From Apoderus coryli (Eukaryota; Arthropoda; Insecta; Coleoptera; Attelabidae): 64,000 nucleotides of DNA. A program made the position numbers and the translations under genes. Of this stretch, positions 11,811 through 21,349 are shown piece after piece. Under the pieces are notes generated by a model. That model ran no database searches, was not told where the DNA came from, and saw nothing but the letters and a program-made list of their open reading frames with translations. The stretch is from contig OU452205.1 in the NCBI GenBank assembly GCA_911728435.2, positions 12,220,260-12,284,259 of the forward strand, given 5' to 3'. Numbering within the stretch: the stretch's first letter is position 1; the number at the start of each line of letters is the position of its first letter.

Positions 11811-11924
11811 TGAAATATTTATTCAAACAAAACGCTGTCTTGCGGTATTCCGCAACTGAAGAGACGAATCGAAGTCGAAACAGTAGCAGTTGTGCAAAGA
11901 TCACAAAAATATTGAAATATTTAT
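11811..11924 (+). mobile_element. 90-bp insert with 12-bp target duplication, carries a ribozyme
   Basis: The NAP1 reading is interrupted directly after GPEIF. The 12-mer TGAAATATTTAT occurs at 11811-11822 and again at 11913-11924, and the 90 bp between them has no NAP1 counterpart; NAP1 sequence resumes right after the second copy. This is the footprint of a retroposition or integration event with target-site duplication. The insert ends in an A-rich run (CACAAAAATAT) and contains the hammerhead fold at 11834-11884. It encodes no protein. It could be a fragment of a larger ribozyme-bearing retroelement or a very small non-autonomous one; the sequence alone cannot decide. Confidence 0.8.
11834..11884 (+). 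ncRNA. Hammerhead ribozyme, stem-III-open (type III) topology
   Basis: The segment satisfies every core requirement of a self-cleaving hammerhead. Stem III: GCTGT (11834-11838) pairs with ACAGT (11880-11884), including one G-U wobble. The cleavage triplet is GTC, with C17 at 11839. Stem I: TTGCGG (11840-11845) pairs perfectly with CCGCAA (11850-11855) across the loop TATT. The conserved box CTGAAGA lies at 11856-11862. Stem II: GAC (11863-11865) pairs with GTC (11874-11876) around an 8-base loop GAATCGAA. The conserved GAA follows at 11877-11879. There is no extra or missing core base. Scission is predicted after 11839. Known hammerheads in animal genomes ride on Penelope-like elements, satellites and retrozymes; which carrier this one came from is not visible. 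The short stem II with a purine-rich loop may interact with loop I. Confidence 0.88.
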
Positions 11925-12283
11925 GTGCGCAGGATGTACCTTTAACTGGAATAAAGGAAAAAATGGCACTGTTGAGACTGCGAAGAAGAAGCAGACACAT
12001 AAAAGCAGAGGTGTTATGCGTACGTTACGAAAACCGTCCAGAATAATTCATTTTTCAAGTTCTTCTCCCCACCTGCATTGCCAGACACCACAAAAGGTGC
12101 AGATTTGGATGATGATCTGAGAAATTTGATTACCGCTGATTTTGAAATTGGTCATTATCTTCGTTAGCACGTAATTCTTAAGGCTGTGCTTTGCTTCACA
12201 GGAGAAGTTCGTGATGATGAAGAAGAGGCAGATCACGACATTAACAAAAGTAAACAAGATGAAAATTGCAAGCAGCAGTAGAC

Positions 12284-12655
12284 GATATATCTCAGTTCTA
12301 ACCTAATAATAATTGTACTGAAGTCTTATCAACTATTGGGAATATAATTCAAAAGTTGTGTTTTGATTTAAAATATATAACTTAATACGAGGTTGAATTT
12401 AAAATTGTGGTATTATAGTATTTGACACATCAAACTTAATAATAAATAATGCTCATTTACAAAATTTGGCACAAAGTAAGCAATTTTGTCAATAAATAAT
12501 TGTTTTTTTGTTTTCCATAATTTTAAAATTGTTATCGGATGATTTCTCTTACCAAATTGTCTGAATTCGTATAATTTTTGGCAATGATAGCCCGTCGTCA
12601 TTAATAGATCAATGTTTGTTTCATTCTTTATTTTTTTCTGTTTGGTGCATTTTTA
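12284..12655. other. Downstream flank of the NAP1 pseudogene
   Basis: Probably part retro-copied 3' UTR and part host AT-rich DNA. No gene seen. Confidence 0.4.
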
Positions 12656-12960
12656 TTTTTACTTTCCCGTCCTAGGGAAAGTATTGTGATCGCGCTAAAA
12701 AATTTGATATAACGGGTATAACCATTTTGAAGTTTCCTGAGACGACTAAGACCATTTCCAGATTCTCTTTCGTTACCCAGTTCATATATTTTAGATTATA
12801 TTACATCTTAAGGTGACACAACCGATTTTTTATGATAATTAGGTAGGTATAAAGAATACAAATTCTCAAAAAAATATTATGTGTTAAAATTTTTTGTAAA
12901 GTGTAAACTAAGATTACTAATGGGATGTCGTTTTCTAAAACGATACTTTCCAGTTCTCAT
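12655..12960 (+). repeat. Dispersed repeat 'ACTTTCCC', copy 1
   Basis: It begins with a small terminal hairpin (TACTTTCCC, then GGGAAAGTA). It continues with TTTTGAAGTTTCCTGAGACG and AAGACCATTTCCAGAT, matching the copies at 22968-23280 and partially 30205-30300 in the same orientation. It is non-coding and of unclassified type. Confidence 0.7.
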
Positions 12961-14275
12961 TTGAACAAAATAACATATACAATAAATTAATATACTTCAT
13001 TAAAGAGAGTTTTTTCTTACATTGTAAGAGGTCATTGTACACTTTAAAATGTCAGTTAAATCATGCATTCATAGCAGCATAATAATACAACTTAGTAGGT
13101 ATATGGCTTACATTATTTATTTCTTTCTTTTTAAAAGAAATAAAAGACCTAAGGCCAAGTAGTGTTTATTGTTCATTATTATTAATAACTTTAACAAATA
13201 CTGTGTTAGTGTACAAAACAAAATGCATTTGCAAGAGATATGAACTTATTATAAGTGTGAGGTGATTCTTCTTGAACACACACAGAAAGTGAGAACAAAA
13301 ACGTTTTTGGAATATAAAACATTTATAAATGTCCTTGATTATATATTTGACAGCAAACATGGCATTTAGTATTTTCTTGAAAAAGTTTTTGTTTAAAAAA
13401 CGTTTAGTTAGAAATTTTTTAAAAAATATTATCACAGAGCATAGCTCTAGTCCCAGTTACAAACTATACATATTCGATGTGATATGAAAAAACCAATGAT
13501 GGTTGACACTAAATTTCAGAGTTCAAGTTCTTTTATCTGAAGTAGGTAGTACTACGTAGTAATCATGGTACGGTTTTAGGATTTTTTTTGTTTTAGTAAA
13601 AGCGGACAAGGGAAATGTCCGCTAGAGGGCGTAAATCTAACTCTAAATTGAAAAACATTGTTTACTTAAAAATGTACTTATATTACTTATATTAAGTATT
13701 AAACTTAATAAGGATGATCTAAGTACAATTCTAAAACTTTTTCATATAAACATTTTTGCCCTATCTTCTTAAATAAATGGTGAAGCAGCCAGAGAATGTT
13801 GGTTTCTAAAAAGTTGTCTAACTTTCTTATCGATAGTCCGATTTTAATAAAATTATGCTCAGGATAAAGGTAATGTTTGGGAGTATCAAAAAAAGTATTG
13901 CTGCTTTTATTTATTTTTTATATATGGCCGCTAGATGGAGATATATAACAATGTTTCCGATTTTGTCAATTTTCTTATAAAAATCAAATAGAATGGTACT
14001 ATTAGTCTGCACTAGATAGAAAGAGCATATAAAAATAAAGAAAACAGTGAAAACCGGAAGGCTCTATCTTATTTCTGTCCATCTCAATGACTCAATATAT
14101 ATTTGCCTAAATTTAACATTTAATATTTTTTTATAAAATTAATAGTGGGCTGTGATAAAAAAACACACATGTTGTTATGGCAACGAAGTTAATGTCAATG
14201 TCAAATATAATTAATGTATTTGTGAAATTAGTCTGTGGATTTATTTCTTTCGTGTTACATTTGATTTTTTAATTA
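12961..14275. other. AT-rich non-genic stretch
   Basis: No gene recognised. A small hairpin GCGGAC..GTCCGC lies near 13602-13623, and CGCTAGATGG/CGCTAGAGGG words recur at 13620 and 13930. Confidence 0.4.
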
Positions 14276-14277
14276 AA

Positions 14278-14415
14278 AATGCCTATTACCAACGAAGAAG
14301 CATTTGATTTGTTGGCGGTTATTTAAAAAATGCTTTGACTGCTCAGGATTAGATGCGGGATCAGCTCTCGATTCTGTTGCTTGTTGCTAATAATTTTCGC
14401 CGACAAATAAAAATC
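14278..14415 (+). pseudogene. Scrap of a DDE transposase N-terminal (HTH) region
   Basis: An ATG at 14279 starts MPITNEEAFDLLAV. After a frame change the reading continues KNALTAQD and then LLLVANNFRRQ. This order resembles the N-terminal helix-turn-helix domain of the insect transposase group whose C-terminal parts are at 16.2-16.7 kb and 62.1-62.7 kb. Only about 45 residues remain, with at least one frameshift and stop, and no catalytic domain follows. The assignment rests on remembered family pattern and is tentative. Confidence 0.35.
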
Positions 14416-14419
14416 CCTT

Positions 14420-15470
14420 CATCTAGTAATGCATGAAGACGGCTATATGCATAATATCGAATTATATTTAGTTATAAATTTCCTATCTACAACAACAATC
14501 TCTCATGCTACGCATCCTATTCTATTCCCAAAGATATATACAACATAAGCTCTTGCTATTACCTATCACGCACTATAAATTTAAAAATTTAAAAAAGCTA
14601 AAACGAGAAGCATAGCAAATCTTTTTTTTTTCTTTAATATGCTTCATATTTCAACTTTTTATATTAATGACCACATACATTTAAGCCCGAACGTCTAAAA
14701 CAGACTGATTTCCATATTATGGGTAAAATAGAAGAGGCCATAAGGAATCAGAAAAAAAGAAAACACTACCTATGTAACTATATTTTTTATTGTGTAGCGA
14801 AGCCACTCCACTATCAACAAATAAAAATGTAATAAACTTCCGCAATAAATCATCGAACTCTTTACGGACTGTTGTATAAAAAAATATAGTTAATTTTATG
14901 TTTTTATTCAACAATGTTGTATTTTTAGACAACACACTAATGAAATAAAACTAGAAAACATTATATTCAACTTTTCTTGAAAAGCAAACAGCGCCATACA
15001 ATAGCCCGAGCGTAACAATATAATAATGTTTGTTATAAGTATACCATTTTTATGTTAAAATTAATTTGGTATAATATTGTGGAACATCAAGTTTAACAAC
15101 CTTTAAACATATTCTTGGTTTATAGAATGGCTGACAAAATGTATACATATTTATTTTACGAGGATTGATTAATAAAGACTGATTTCGTCTAGGAGTCGGC
15201 GGCTTTCTTGTCGTTGCAATCAAAGTTTGATTTTATGTTGCAATTCTAATGCATTTGTCAAGGCCTTGGACGAAATAACCAAAAATGCTATATGTGAAAT
15301 TACAATTTATTTGCAATTATATAATTTTCTTATATATCAAGAATACACGGTGTTTAAAGGTCGATGGTTGGTTAGACGTTTATGCAAAATGAGACATAGA
15401 ATTATTTGGAAAATTGGGTTGCTTACGTAGGTCAATCTATTTTATACTTCTAAACTATTTTAATATTTAC
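14420..15470. other. AT-rich non-genic stretch
   Basis: No supportable feature seen; short open frames only. Confidence 0.4.
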
Positions 15471-15545
15471 GCCAGCTCCGGTTATCCCAGAAGTATATAG
15501 CAACTTCCGTATTTTAAATGGTACACCTTATATACTATTATACTT
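15470..15545 (-). repeat. Dispersed repeat around a CCGGTTATNCCGG-like palindrome
   Basis: GCTCCGGTTATCCCAGAAGT followed by a TTCCGTATTTTAAAT stretch and a CACCTTATATA end. Related copies lie at 37382-37445, 52670-52735, 54115-54185 and 58722-58790, where TTCCGGTTATACCGGAAG is a perfect palindrome. Confidence 0.6.
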
Positions 15546-16159
15546 TTAGATTTCCTATTCCAATTTGAGTACTACTTGTTCTCACTACCCTATTAAGTAT
15601 TTGAATATTTTTTTTGTCCAAGTACAGTTTTTTCTGAAAAAAAAAAAAAATAATTGACAAACCAAATTCTGGCCACGCAAATTTAGTTACCGCATTCAGG
15701 CGCAAGATACCCCAGGGTCGGACTGGACGGCGGCGGCGAAACTCTAATGCAATTTTCCTACTTTGTATTCTTATACATTGCCTTTTTCATAAATGTTGTA
15801 TATACCCTCAAAAGACTTTATTAAGTTTTCAGTATTTTAATATGTTTCTGTTTTCGACTATCTGTCTACCGGGTGGCTTATATCTTAAAAACCGCACATT
15901 TTTCGGAAAAAAAGTTCAAATAAAAGTTGTTTGATATTGTGGGGCAAATGCAGTGGTGCTATCCATTTCCGAATTTGACAACCGTTTCAAGGTTATCTCA
16001 AGGTCAACTTTGGTTTTTTAAATAGAAACATAGATTTTTTATTACAGAATCGTATTTTACAGAAAAAAACAAATAACTTTTGTTAACAACATTTTTTTAT
16101 TTCGATTGAAATAACAACATTTTTTACAACATTTATTTGCTATTACATGAAAGAAAAAG

Positions 16160-16720
16160 GTCTCGACAAAACCTCGAAGTTTATTATAATAAATGCTCAA
16201 AATGATGATCTCCAACTTCAATGCACTTATCAATTCGCTTTATGAAGGATTCCTGACTCTGAATAATATTCTCTCTGGTCACATTTCTGCAAGCATTTCA
16301 AATGCGTTGCATCATATTTTCCGGTGTAGTTGGGGCGTTCTGATAGACTACTTCTTTAATACTTCCCAATAAAAAGAAATCGAGGGGCGTTAAATCAGGT
16401 GACCTAGCAGGCCACACAACGGGGCCACCTCTTCCAATCCATCGATTCATGATCTAACACTTCACGGGAAATTCTGTCATAATGTGCAGGACAGCTATCA
16501 TGTTGAAACCACATATTTGGCCGTTCTTGGAGTGGTATCTATTCAAGTAAAAGGAGTAAATGCTGCTCTAGAAACTGCTGATATTTTTGTCCATCCAATA
16601 TTTCGTCAATAAAATATGGACCAATTAACCTATATCCAAAAATTCCACACCTTACATTCACCGTCCAATGACGCTGTTGTTCCCCTTCTCTTAATCATCG
16701 CGGATTTTCGACACTCCAAT
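16160..16720 (-). pseudogene. Transposase remnant (DDE, Tc1/mariner superfamily)
   Basis: Minus-strand translation gives RHWTVNVRCGIFGYRLIGP, then YFIDEILDGQKYQQFLEQHL. It continues with WFQHDSCPAHYD, where the aspartate sits in the usual second catalytic position before PAH. After a frameshift comes RSPDLTPLDFFLLGSIKEVV, the SPDLTPLD block typical of this transposase group, then IDKCIEVGDHHFE near the C-terminus. Stops after LLLE and MMQRI and at least one frameshift inactivate it. The N-terminal DNA-binding domain is not recoverable here, and the first catalytic aspartate was not located. It lies between the TIRs at 15869 and 17598 and is clearly the element's own transposase. Confidence 0.8.
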
Positions 16721-16813
16721 ATTACCTGTGGTTTTGCAGATAAAAACGCTATATCCCATGCATTTTATTACTGTGTTGGGAAGAAATTTACGAGAACGTA
16801 TTTTACTAAATTC

Positions 16814-16843
16814 CTGATGAAGACAGGTGGTCTTGTCGAAACG
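16814..16843 (+). other. Dispersed hairpin motif, copy inside the Tc1-like element
   Basis: CTGATGA-A-GACAGGTGGTCTTGTC-GAAACG. The stem is GACA/TGTC with possible extension. It is followed by TTGAAAC. Confidence 0.55.
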
Positions 16844-17029
16844 TTGAAACAAAGAAAAAATAAATAATGGCATTTAAATAATTATCTAATCAAATAATCA
16901 ATCGATGATTTTTAAATTGTTGAACTTCAGTTCCAAGAACAAAACACCGAGAAATTAACCGAAATTATTATCGGAATCAAAAAAATGGATTAACGAAAGT
17001 AATTTGTTTTTTTATGTAGAATCCGATTC

Positions 17030-17515
17030 AGTAATGAAATAGTATATTGTGCAACGAACATGAAATTACATATATTTCCTACGAGTATGATCGAGTAGGA
17101 AATGAGTCATTTCATGTGAGTTTCATTCATTTCATGTGAGTTTCACACTATACTTTTTCTACGACTGTTTTAATGCTTTTGAATAAATTTAATATAATTT
17201 TTAGGAAAATATTTGTTTTTCGAGACTTACCCTTGTTAACGTATAAGCCTAAATACGATAAATTAGAAGTATTAAATTGACTAGGTGGTGTTAAACTATA
17301 TTCACTATCACTGTTTATGTGTTTTGAAATTAGCGAAATACTTAATTATAATTATTATTAATTATAAATACCAAAACTGTCAATTTGGTGTTTGTATTTT
17401 CGGCGTTGCTATGGTGATTTTTCAAGCCCGCCGCTACTTTTGTCATTACCAGGAAATTTTAACCGTGCGTAATAATATTTCCCACTAGTTATTAGGTAAC
17501 GGGTAAATGAATAGC
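17030..17515 (+). repeat. Dispersed repeat 'X' copy 1
   Basis: It starts near TATTGTGCAACGAACATGAA and includes TTTTTCTACGACTGTTTTAA and GGCGTTGCTATGGTGATTTT. It ends near TTTCCCACTAGTTA. Other copies: 35113-35590, 57085-57401 and 57489-57985, all in the same orientation. The sequence TTTTTTCTACGACTGT near the head and ACAGTCGTAGAAAAAATAT at the tail of the best copy are inverted, so this is probably a non-autonomous DNA element. Here it is nested in the right TIR of the 15869-17598 transposon. Confidence 0.75.
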
Positions 17516-18049
17516 AAACAATTTTATTTAAACTTGTTTTCCGAAAAATGTGGCGTTTTTAAGATATAAGGCTGTCTCAAGATAAATGGACCACCCGGTA
17601 TATGTATTTTAACTATTTTTATTACTTATTATTACGTTTCACATACCAACTTTGCTTTGATACATAGTTTCAACTTACATTTTATTCTTTAATTATTATC
17701 AGAGAATTTAAAACTTCATAATAATATGTAAGTTTATATTTCAACTTATAAAAGTCACGTTTTAATTATCAGTATACACATTCTCTGCAATGTCAATTTA
17801 GCAAAAGTATAAAGAAATCATATAGAGTACACACTCATTACCATATATTTTTGACATTGGTTTTCAACATTTTATTTTTACTAAAATATCAAAACTTATT
17901 TCACATAAATAAACTTTAGCAAGTTTACCATTTCCAACAGAAACCTTAGGAACTCTTACTTTAGCCTTAGTAGTGTAAGGATAGAAATATTGTAGTTTAT
18001 AAATTTTAATTATAACATAAAACAAATTCGAAAAGAACCACGACATAAA

Positions 18050-19315
18050 GAAGTATCCAATACAGCGTGTCTCTCATTTAAAAACCCAGGATATTGCACG
18101 TCGAAATTTGTGAATGGGTTCCGACGATCTGCGACAACCTGTGTAAATTTACAACACCTAGCTGCCACATGTCGTTAGAATGTAGCTTTTTTAAGTTATT
18201 GGTGAAATTTTAGGATATAATCGTAACTAGCGACCGCACAAGACATTTTTTGCTGAGATCATAAAATTGTAAAAATAATCTTAATTTCTGTCTAAATCAC
18301 ACAAATTGATTTGAGAGTTTTTATGAAACTTGCCTTTAATTATTCCAAGGAATCTAAAAATATATAGGGTATCGCATTTGAAATTTTGAAGTTAATGTCG
18401 GTGGAGCACATTTCGAATTTATTATTAACACTCAAATAATTTTAAAATTTCTTTTAAACCCATTAACATTTTTTTCTAAAGTCCGTAGTTTTCGAGGAAA
18501 GGTACTGTCCCCTAACAAAGTGCCCACCCTGTACATCTTGTATGCCTTTTCTACATCACCAACCAAGCATATAATAATGCATTGGTATTTCTTACTTAAA
18601 AATATGTATCAAAAAAAATCAGCATTTTAAGTAATAAATTTAAATATATAAACATTTACAATCAACATAACACATAAAACACCTATACATACATTCACAA
18701 ATTTCAATAAATATGAAAGTTATACTTAGTGATTTCCCAATATTACTGACACATTTTCAAGAACAATGCATTGGCACTCAATTTTGTTTACAAACATTTA
18801 TTTATATCCTATAAAACTTAATATTTCTGCTATCTGTTGTTTGTAGTGCCTACAACACTTACTTATGTTAGATAATATTTGAAACTATTTACTTGCATAG
18901 CCTGATATAGCAGATTTATTAGTTATCATTCTGAATTAATTATGACAACTCAATTTCTACGTCGATATCGTTTCTTTGTATTTAAAGTAATAACACAAAA
19001 CACTCGCGTTTCACTAACACAGTATTCTTTAATATGCTCAAACAGAAATTATTAAAAATAATTAGCCATGTCTTATACTTGCATTTGAGAACTAATTACT
19101 TTTCCATTATTTTATTTCATTTGTCGAGCTGTATACAGTGAGATGTGTACTGCTGTGGAGATCGTATGATTTTAAGTGTATCTGCCCGTATATATATCAT
19201 GGCGATGTTGTAGATTGGCACGACTGTGGTATTCTGAAGAGCTCATAATAACACAATCACAATGATTATTTCTCTGTTTTGACTAAAACTGTTTGAACAA
19301 AGTACGTAAGTAAGT
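18050..19315. other. AT-rich stretch with eroded transposon ends
   Basis: No gene. It contains ATATAGGGTATCGCATTTGA at 18363-18382 and GCCCACCCTGTACATCTTG near 18521, in inverted orientation, suggesting a further small decayed element of about 170 bp. Confidence 0.4.
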
Positions 19316-19316
19316 A

Positions 19317-19442
19317 AAGGCTATTTTTTTTTTAATAATAAATGCTTTATTGTGCAAAATAACCAAATGACAATAAAAACCAAACAATAAATTTTACAAT
19401 ATTTTACAGAATCTATTACAGTTCGGTTCAGTTAAGGCTATT
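19317..19442 (-). mobile_element. Extremely 5'-truncated LINE tail with 9-bp target duplication
   Basis: AAGGCTATT occurs at 19317-19325 and again at 19434-19442. The 108 bp between them start with a T-run, so on the minus strand the insert ends in poly(A) after TTTTGCACAATAAAGCATTT. This is a clean target-primed retroposition footprint; only the 3' UTR end of a LINE was copied. Confidence 0.8.
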
Positions 19443-19444
19443 AA

Positions 19445-21085
19445 CACAAAGGAACTGAGATTTGGCATATGCCACTATTCCACTCATTCCAAAATAAATC
19501 ATAAACTAAAAAGAAAGAACACGCCACACTACTCGTGCAATGCTATGGAAAAAGTCTGAGCCTCATTCACGCCTAAAACTGACCAAAGGCATATCTATAA
19601 ATTCCAGAAATTTAATTAAAAGTTTCGGCCCGTTACAAGCAAAACATCCTTCAAATTTTGACGTATTTCTTTAATTGGTTCTTATATCGTGATAAAAAAA
19701 CCAAATTTGTTTACGGAGAAGTATAACAATAATAAAGTGTTAAAATAATTAGCAAAAAACGGTGAAAACAAATGAAAATCAGACGAAGTACACACTCTAC
19801 GGTTTTTAATCACCATAAGAGAATCAGTTACAGAAATTGCCTTGTGGATGCTTGAATTATAAGCGAAATGTTGGCAATTTTCGAAGGTTTGTTGTTTATT
19901 CACCTATAATCTACCAATCCAATAACAGTATACCTTGATAGTTCAAAGTGATTCAAAATAAATGAATCTTCTTAATCTGCACATAATAACGTCGACAACA
20001 TACACAATTTTGATATTTATAGGAAAGCAGCTTATCCAGGCACAGTTATAGAGAATAATTCGAGCCGACCATGGAATCATTAATTAGTTAGCTGCTTTTC
20101 ATAGCTAAATCAATAGAGCTCTTAAAATAATAAAATAAAATAAATATAAAACAAATGGCTGTTTCAACACATTATCACCCCCAGTTAATTCATTAATTAA
20201 TTAGTAACCAAACGCGAACTCTCTGAATTAACCGGACTTACATAAAGAACACCGTAACCTCTGAAAATGTATATCGTAAATTCTTTTGAGTTAATTTTGT
20301 GAAGAATTATTTACTAACCAATGTATTTAAATGCTATAAAATTAATTTAGCATATAGCAATTCTAGCTCTTAAAGTATATTATTTTCAACCATAAAGATA
20401 AGGTAGGAACGTCGTTCTACACAAGATCGAAAAAAGATAAATGATGATTGAGACATAACAACCCAGATTCATTGTTGCATTTATTGAAGAGAGATGAGAC
20501 TATTCGATGCATTGACTTTAGGCCTATAATACATCTTTGTGGAAAGGGTAATCTTCTTAAGAAGTGGGAATTTGTTGAAATTTTTAAAGCTACCTAACAC
20601 AGTAAGAATTTATGAAACTCCCGTATAAATTTTGATTCAATACATTACATTAAAATTTTAAAACCGGTTTTTGACTGTATGCATTAAATATATGAATTTT
20701 TTATTCACTATGTATATTTGTATGTCTTAATATATTCACAACGTAACTTTCTGAATTTGCTTGTAATTATCATTGCTGTAGATTCCCTGAGAGATTTTCC
20801 CTTTGTTTTTTAGTTTTCCGGTGCGTCTCGAACGCCTAAGGCAGGTCCGAAACCAGGAGCAGCAAAGATCTATTAGATTTGGATTTTTTTTTATTATATC
20901 TCGAATATCCTTACCCTTTATTATATTTACGGGCACAAATTTCCTTTTGTAAATAGAAACCACAATTGAAATTAAAAAGTTTTAAATCTTTTCTGTGGAT
21001 GCTAACAGTGATTGCAAAACGCACATTGAGATTTAAAAAAAAAGTGTTTAGCTTATATTTTTACTATATTTAAAATTACTCAAAT
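19445..21085. other. AT-rich non-genic stretch
   Basis: Nothing supportable seen. The open frame near 20736-20963 (minus) has no recognisable motif. Confidence 0.4.
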
Positions 21086-21089
21086 ACCA

Positions 21090-21345
21090 GGCGCACGTCC
21101 AAAAATTGTGTACTAGTTTTTGTAGGGTTCAAAAAATGTATTAACGAAAAACTTATACCTACATGGTTACATCGATACCTAAGTGAGCTATTTTTTGTTT
21201 TGGTCAAGGAATTCTGCCGCCATCTCTATTGCCCACTTATTGTTTTCGTAGCCCCTTACTTCTCACCCATCTGCATTTTCCGGGTGGTGGCCACGTGATA
21301 ATCTGAAGGCGCCAGGTCAGTGGATTTGGTCTTCCTAAAGTTAGT
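21090..21345 (-). pseudogene. Mariner-type transposase C-terminal scrap
   Basis: Minus-strand translation reads DLAPSDYHVATTRKM, which fits the third catalytic block (PDLAPSD) of mariner transposases, followed by low-quality sequence. A possible 3' UTR ends near TAGTACACAATTTTTGGACG. About 40 residues remain, with stops; the upstream domains are gone. The identification rests on one short block and is tentative. Confidence 0.35.
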
Positions 21346-21349
21346 TTAA

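Larger units (their letters stand above)
11099..12283 (+). pseudogene. Nap1: Processed pseudogene of nucleosome assembly protein 1 (NAP1)
   Basis: NAP1 is a histone H2A/H2B chaperone that moves histones into the nucleus and helps assemble nucleosomes. Starting at an ATG at 11099, conceptual translation, allowing stops and frameshifts, gives the whole protein in order. Seen are LPAAVKRQIKALKKNNFE and AKFFKQVHDLECKY (N-terminal helix region), YEERSQIANADY, KGIPDF followed by LSEMVQPYDVPILNHLKD, then LEFYFPPNEYFTN, DPFNFEGPEIF, CTFNWNKGKN, ITADFEIGHYLR, the acidic tail and the terminal NCKQQ before TAG (12281-12283). That ending matches the CaaX-type end known in NAP1. No introns interrupt it, so it is a retro-copy. 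Defects include an in-frame TAG at 11144, a TAA after NADY, a TGA after IPDF, frameshifts in the last third and a 90-bp insertion at 11823-11912. A poly(A) tail and target duplication of the retro-copy are not obvious. Confidence 0.9.
15867..17600 (-). mobile_element. Decayed Tc1/mariner-superfamily transposon with long TIRs
   Basis: Edges are TA + CCGGGTGG at 15867-15876 and CCACCCGG + TA at 17591-17600. The inverted repeats continue inward: TTATATCTTAAAAACC..ACATTTTTCGG on the left, its complement at 17540-17575 on the right. A further matching segment (AACAAATAACTTT) occurs near 16067 and inverted near 16995, so the TIRs were long. The right TIR is split by a dispersed repeat at about 17030-17515. 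Without that, the element is about 1.25 kb, usual for this superfamily. The uninterrupted copy of the host repeat at 54.4-55.0 kb serves as an empty-site control for the boundaries. Confidence 0.85.
15790..18046. repeat. Repeat 'Z' copy 1, interrupted by a transposon
   Basis: The left part (15790-15868) and right part (17599-18046) together match 54430-54992 in the same orientation. Matched landmarks are CTTTGCTTTGATACATAGTT, CTGCAATGTCAATTTAGC, CAACATTTTATTTTTACT and ACAAATTCGAAAAGAACCAC, at roughly 90 % by eye. On the minus strand both copies keep one frame open across AKVRVPKVSVGNGK; its meaning is unknown. The transposon at 15869-17598 separates the two halves. Confidence 0.75.

Noticed and set aside
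17285..17488. 67-codon frame conserved between repeat X copies 1 and 4
   Set aside because: The few differences are largely amino-acid changing and copy 2 is broken, so the frame is open because the copies are young, not because it is selected.
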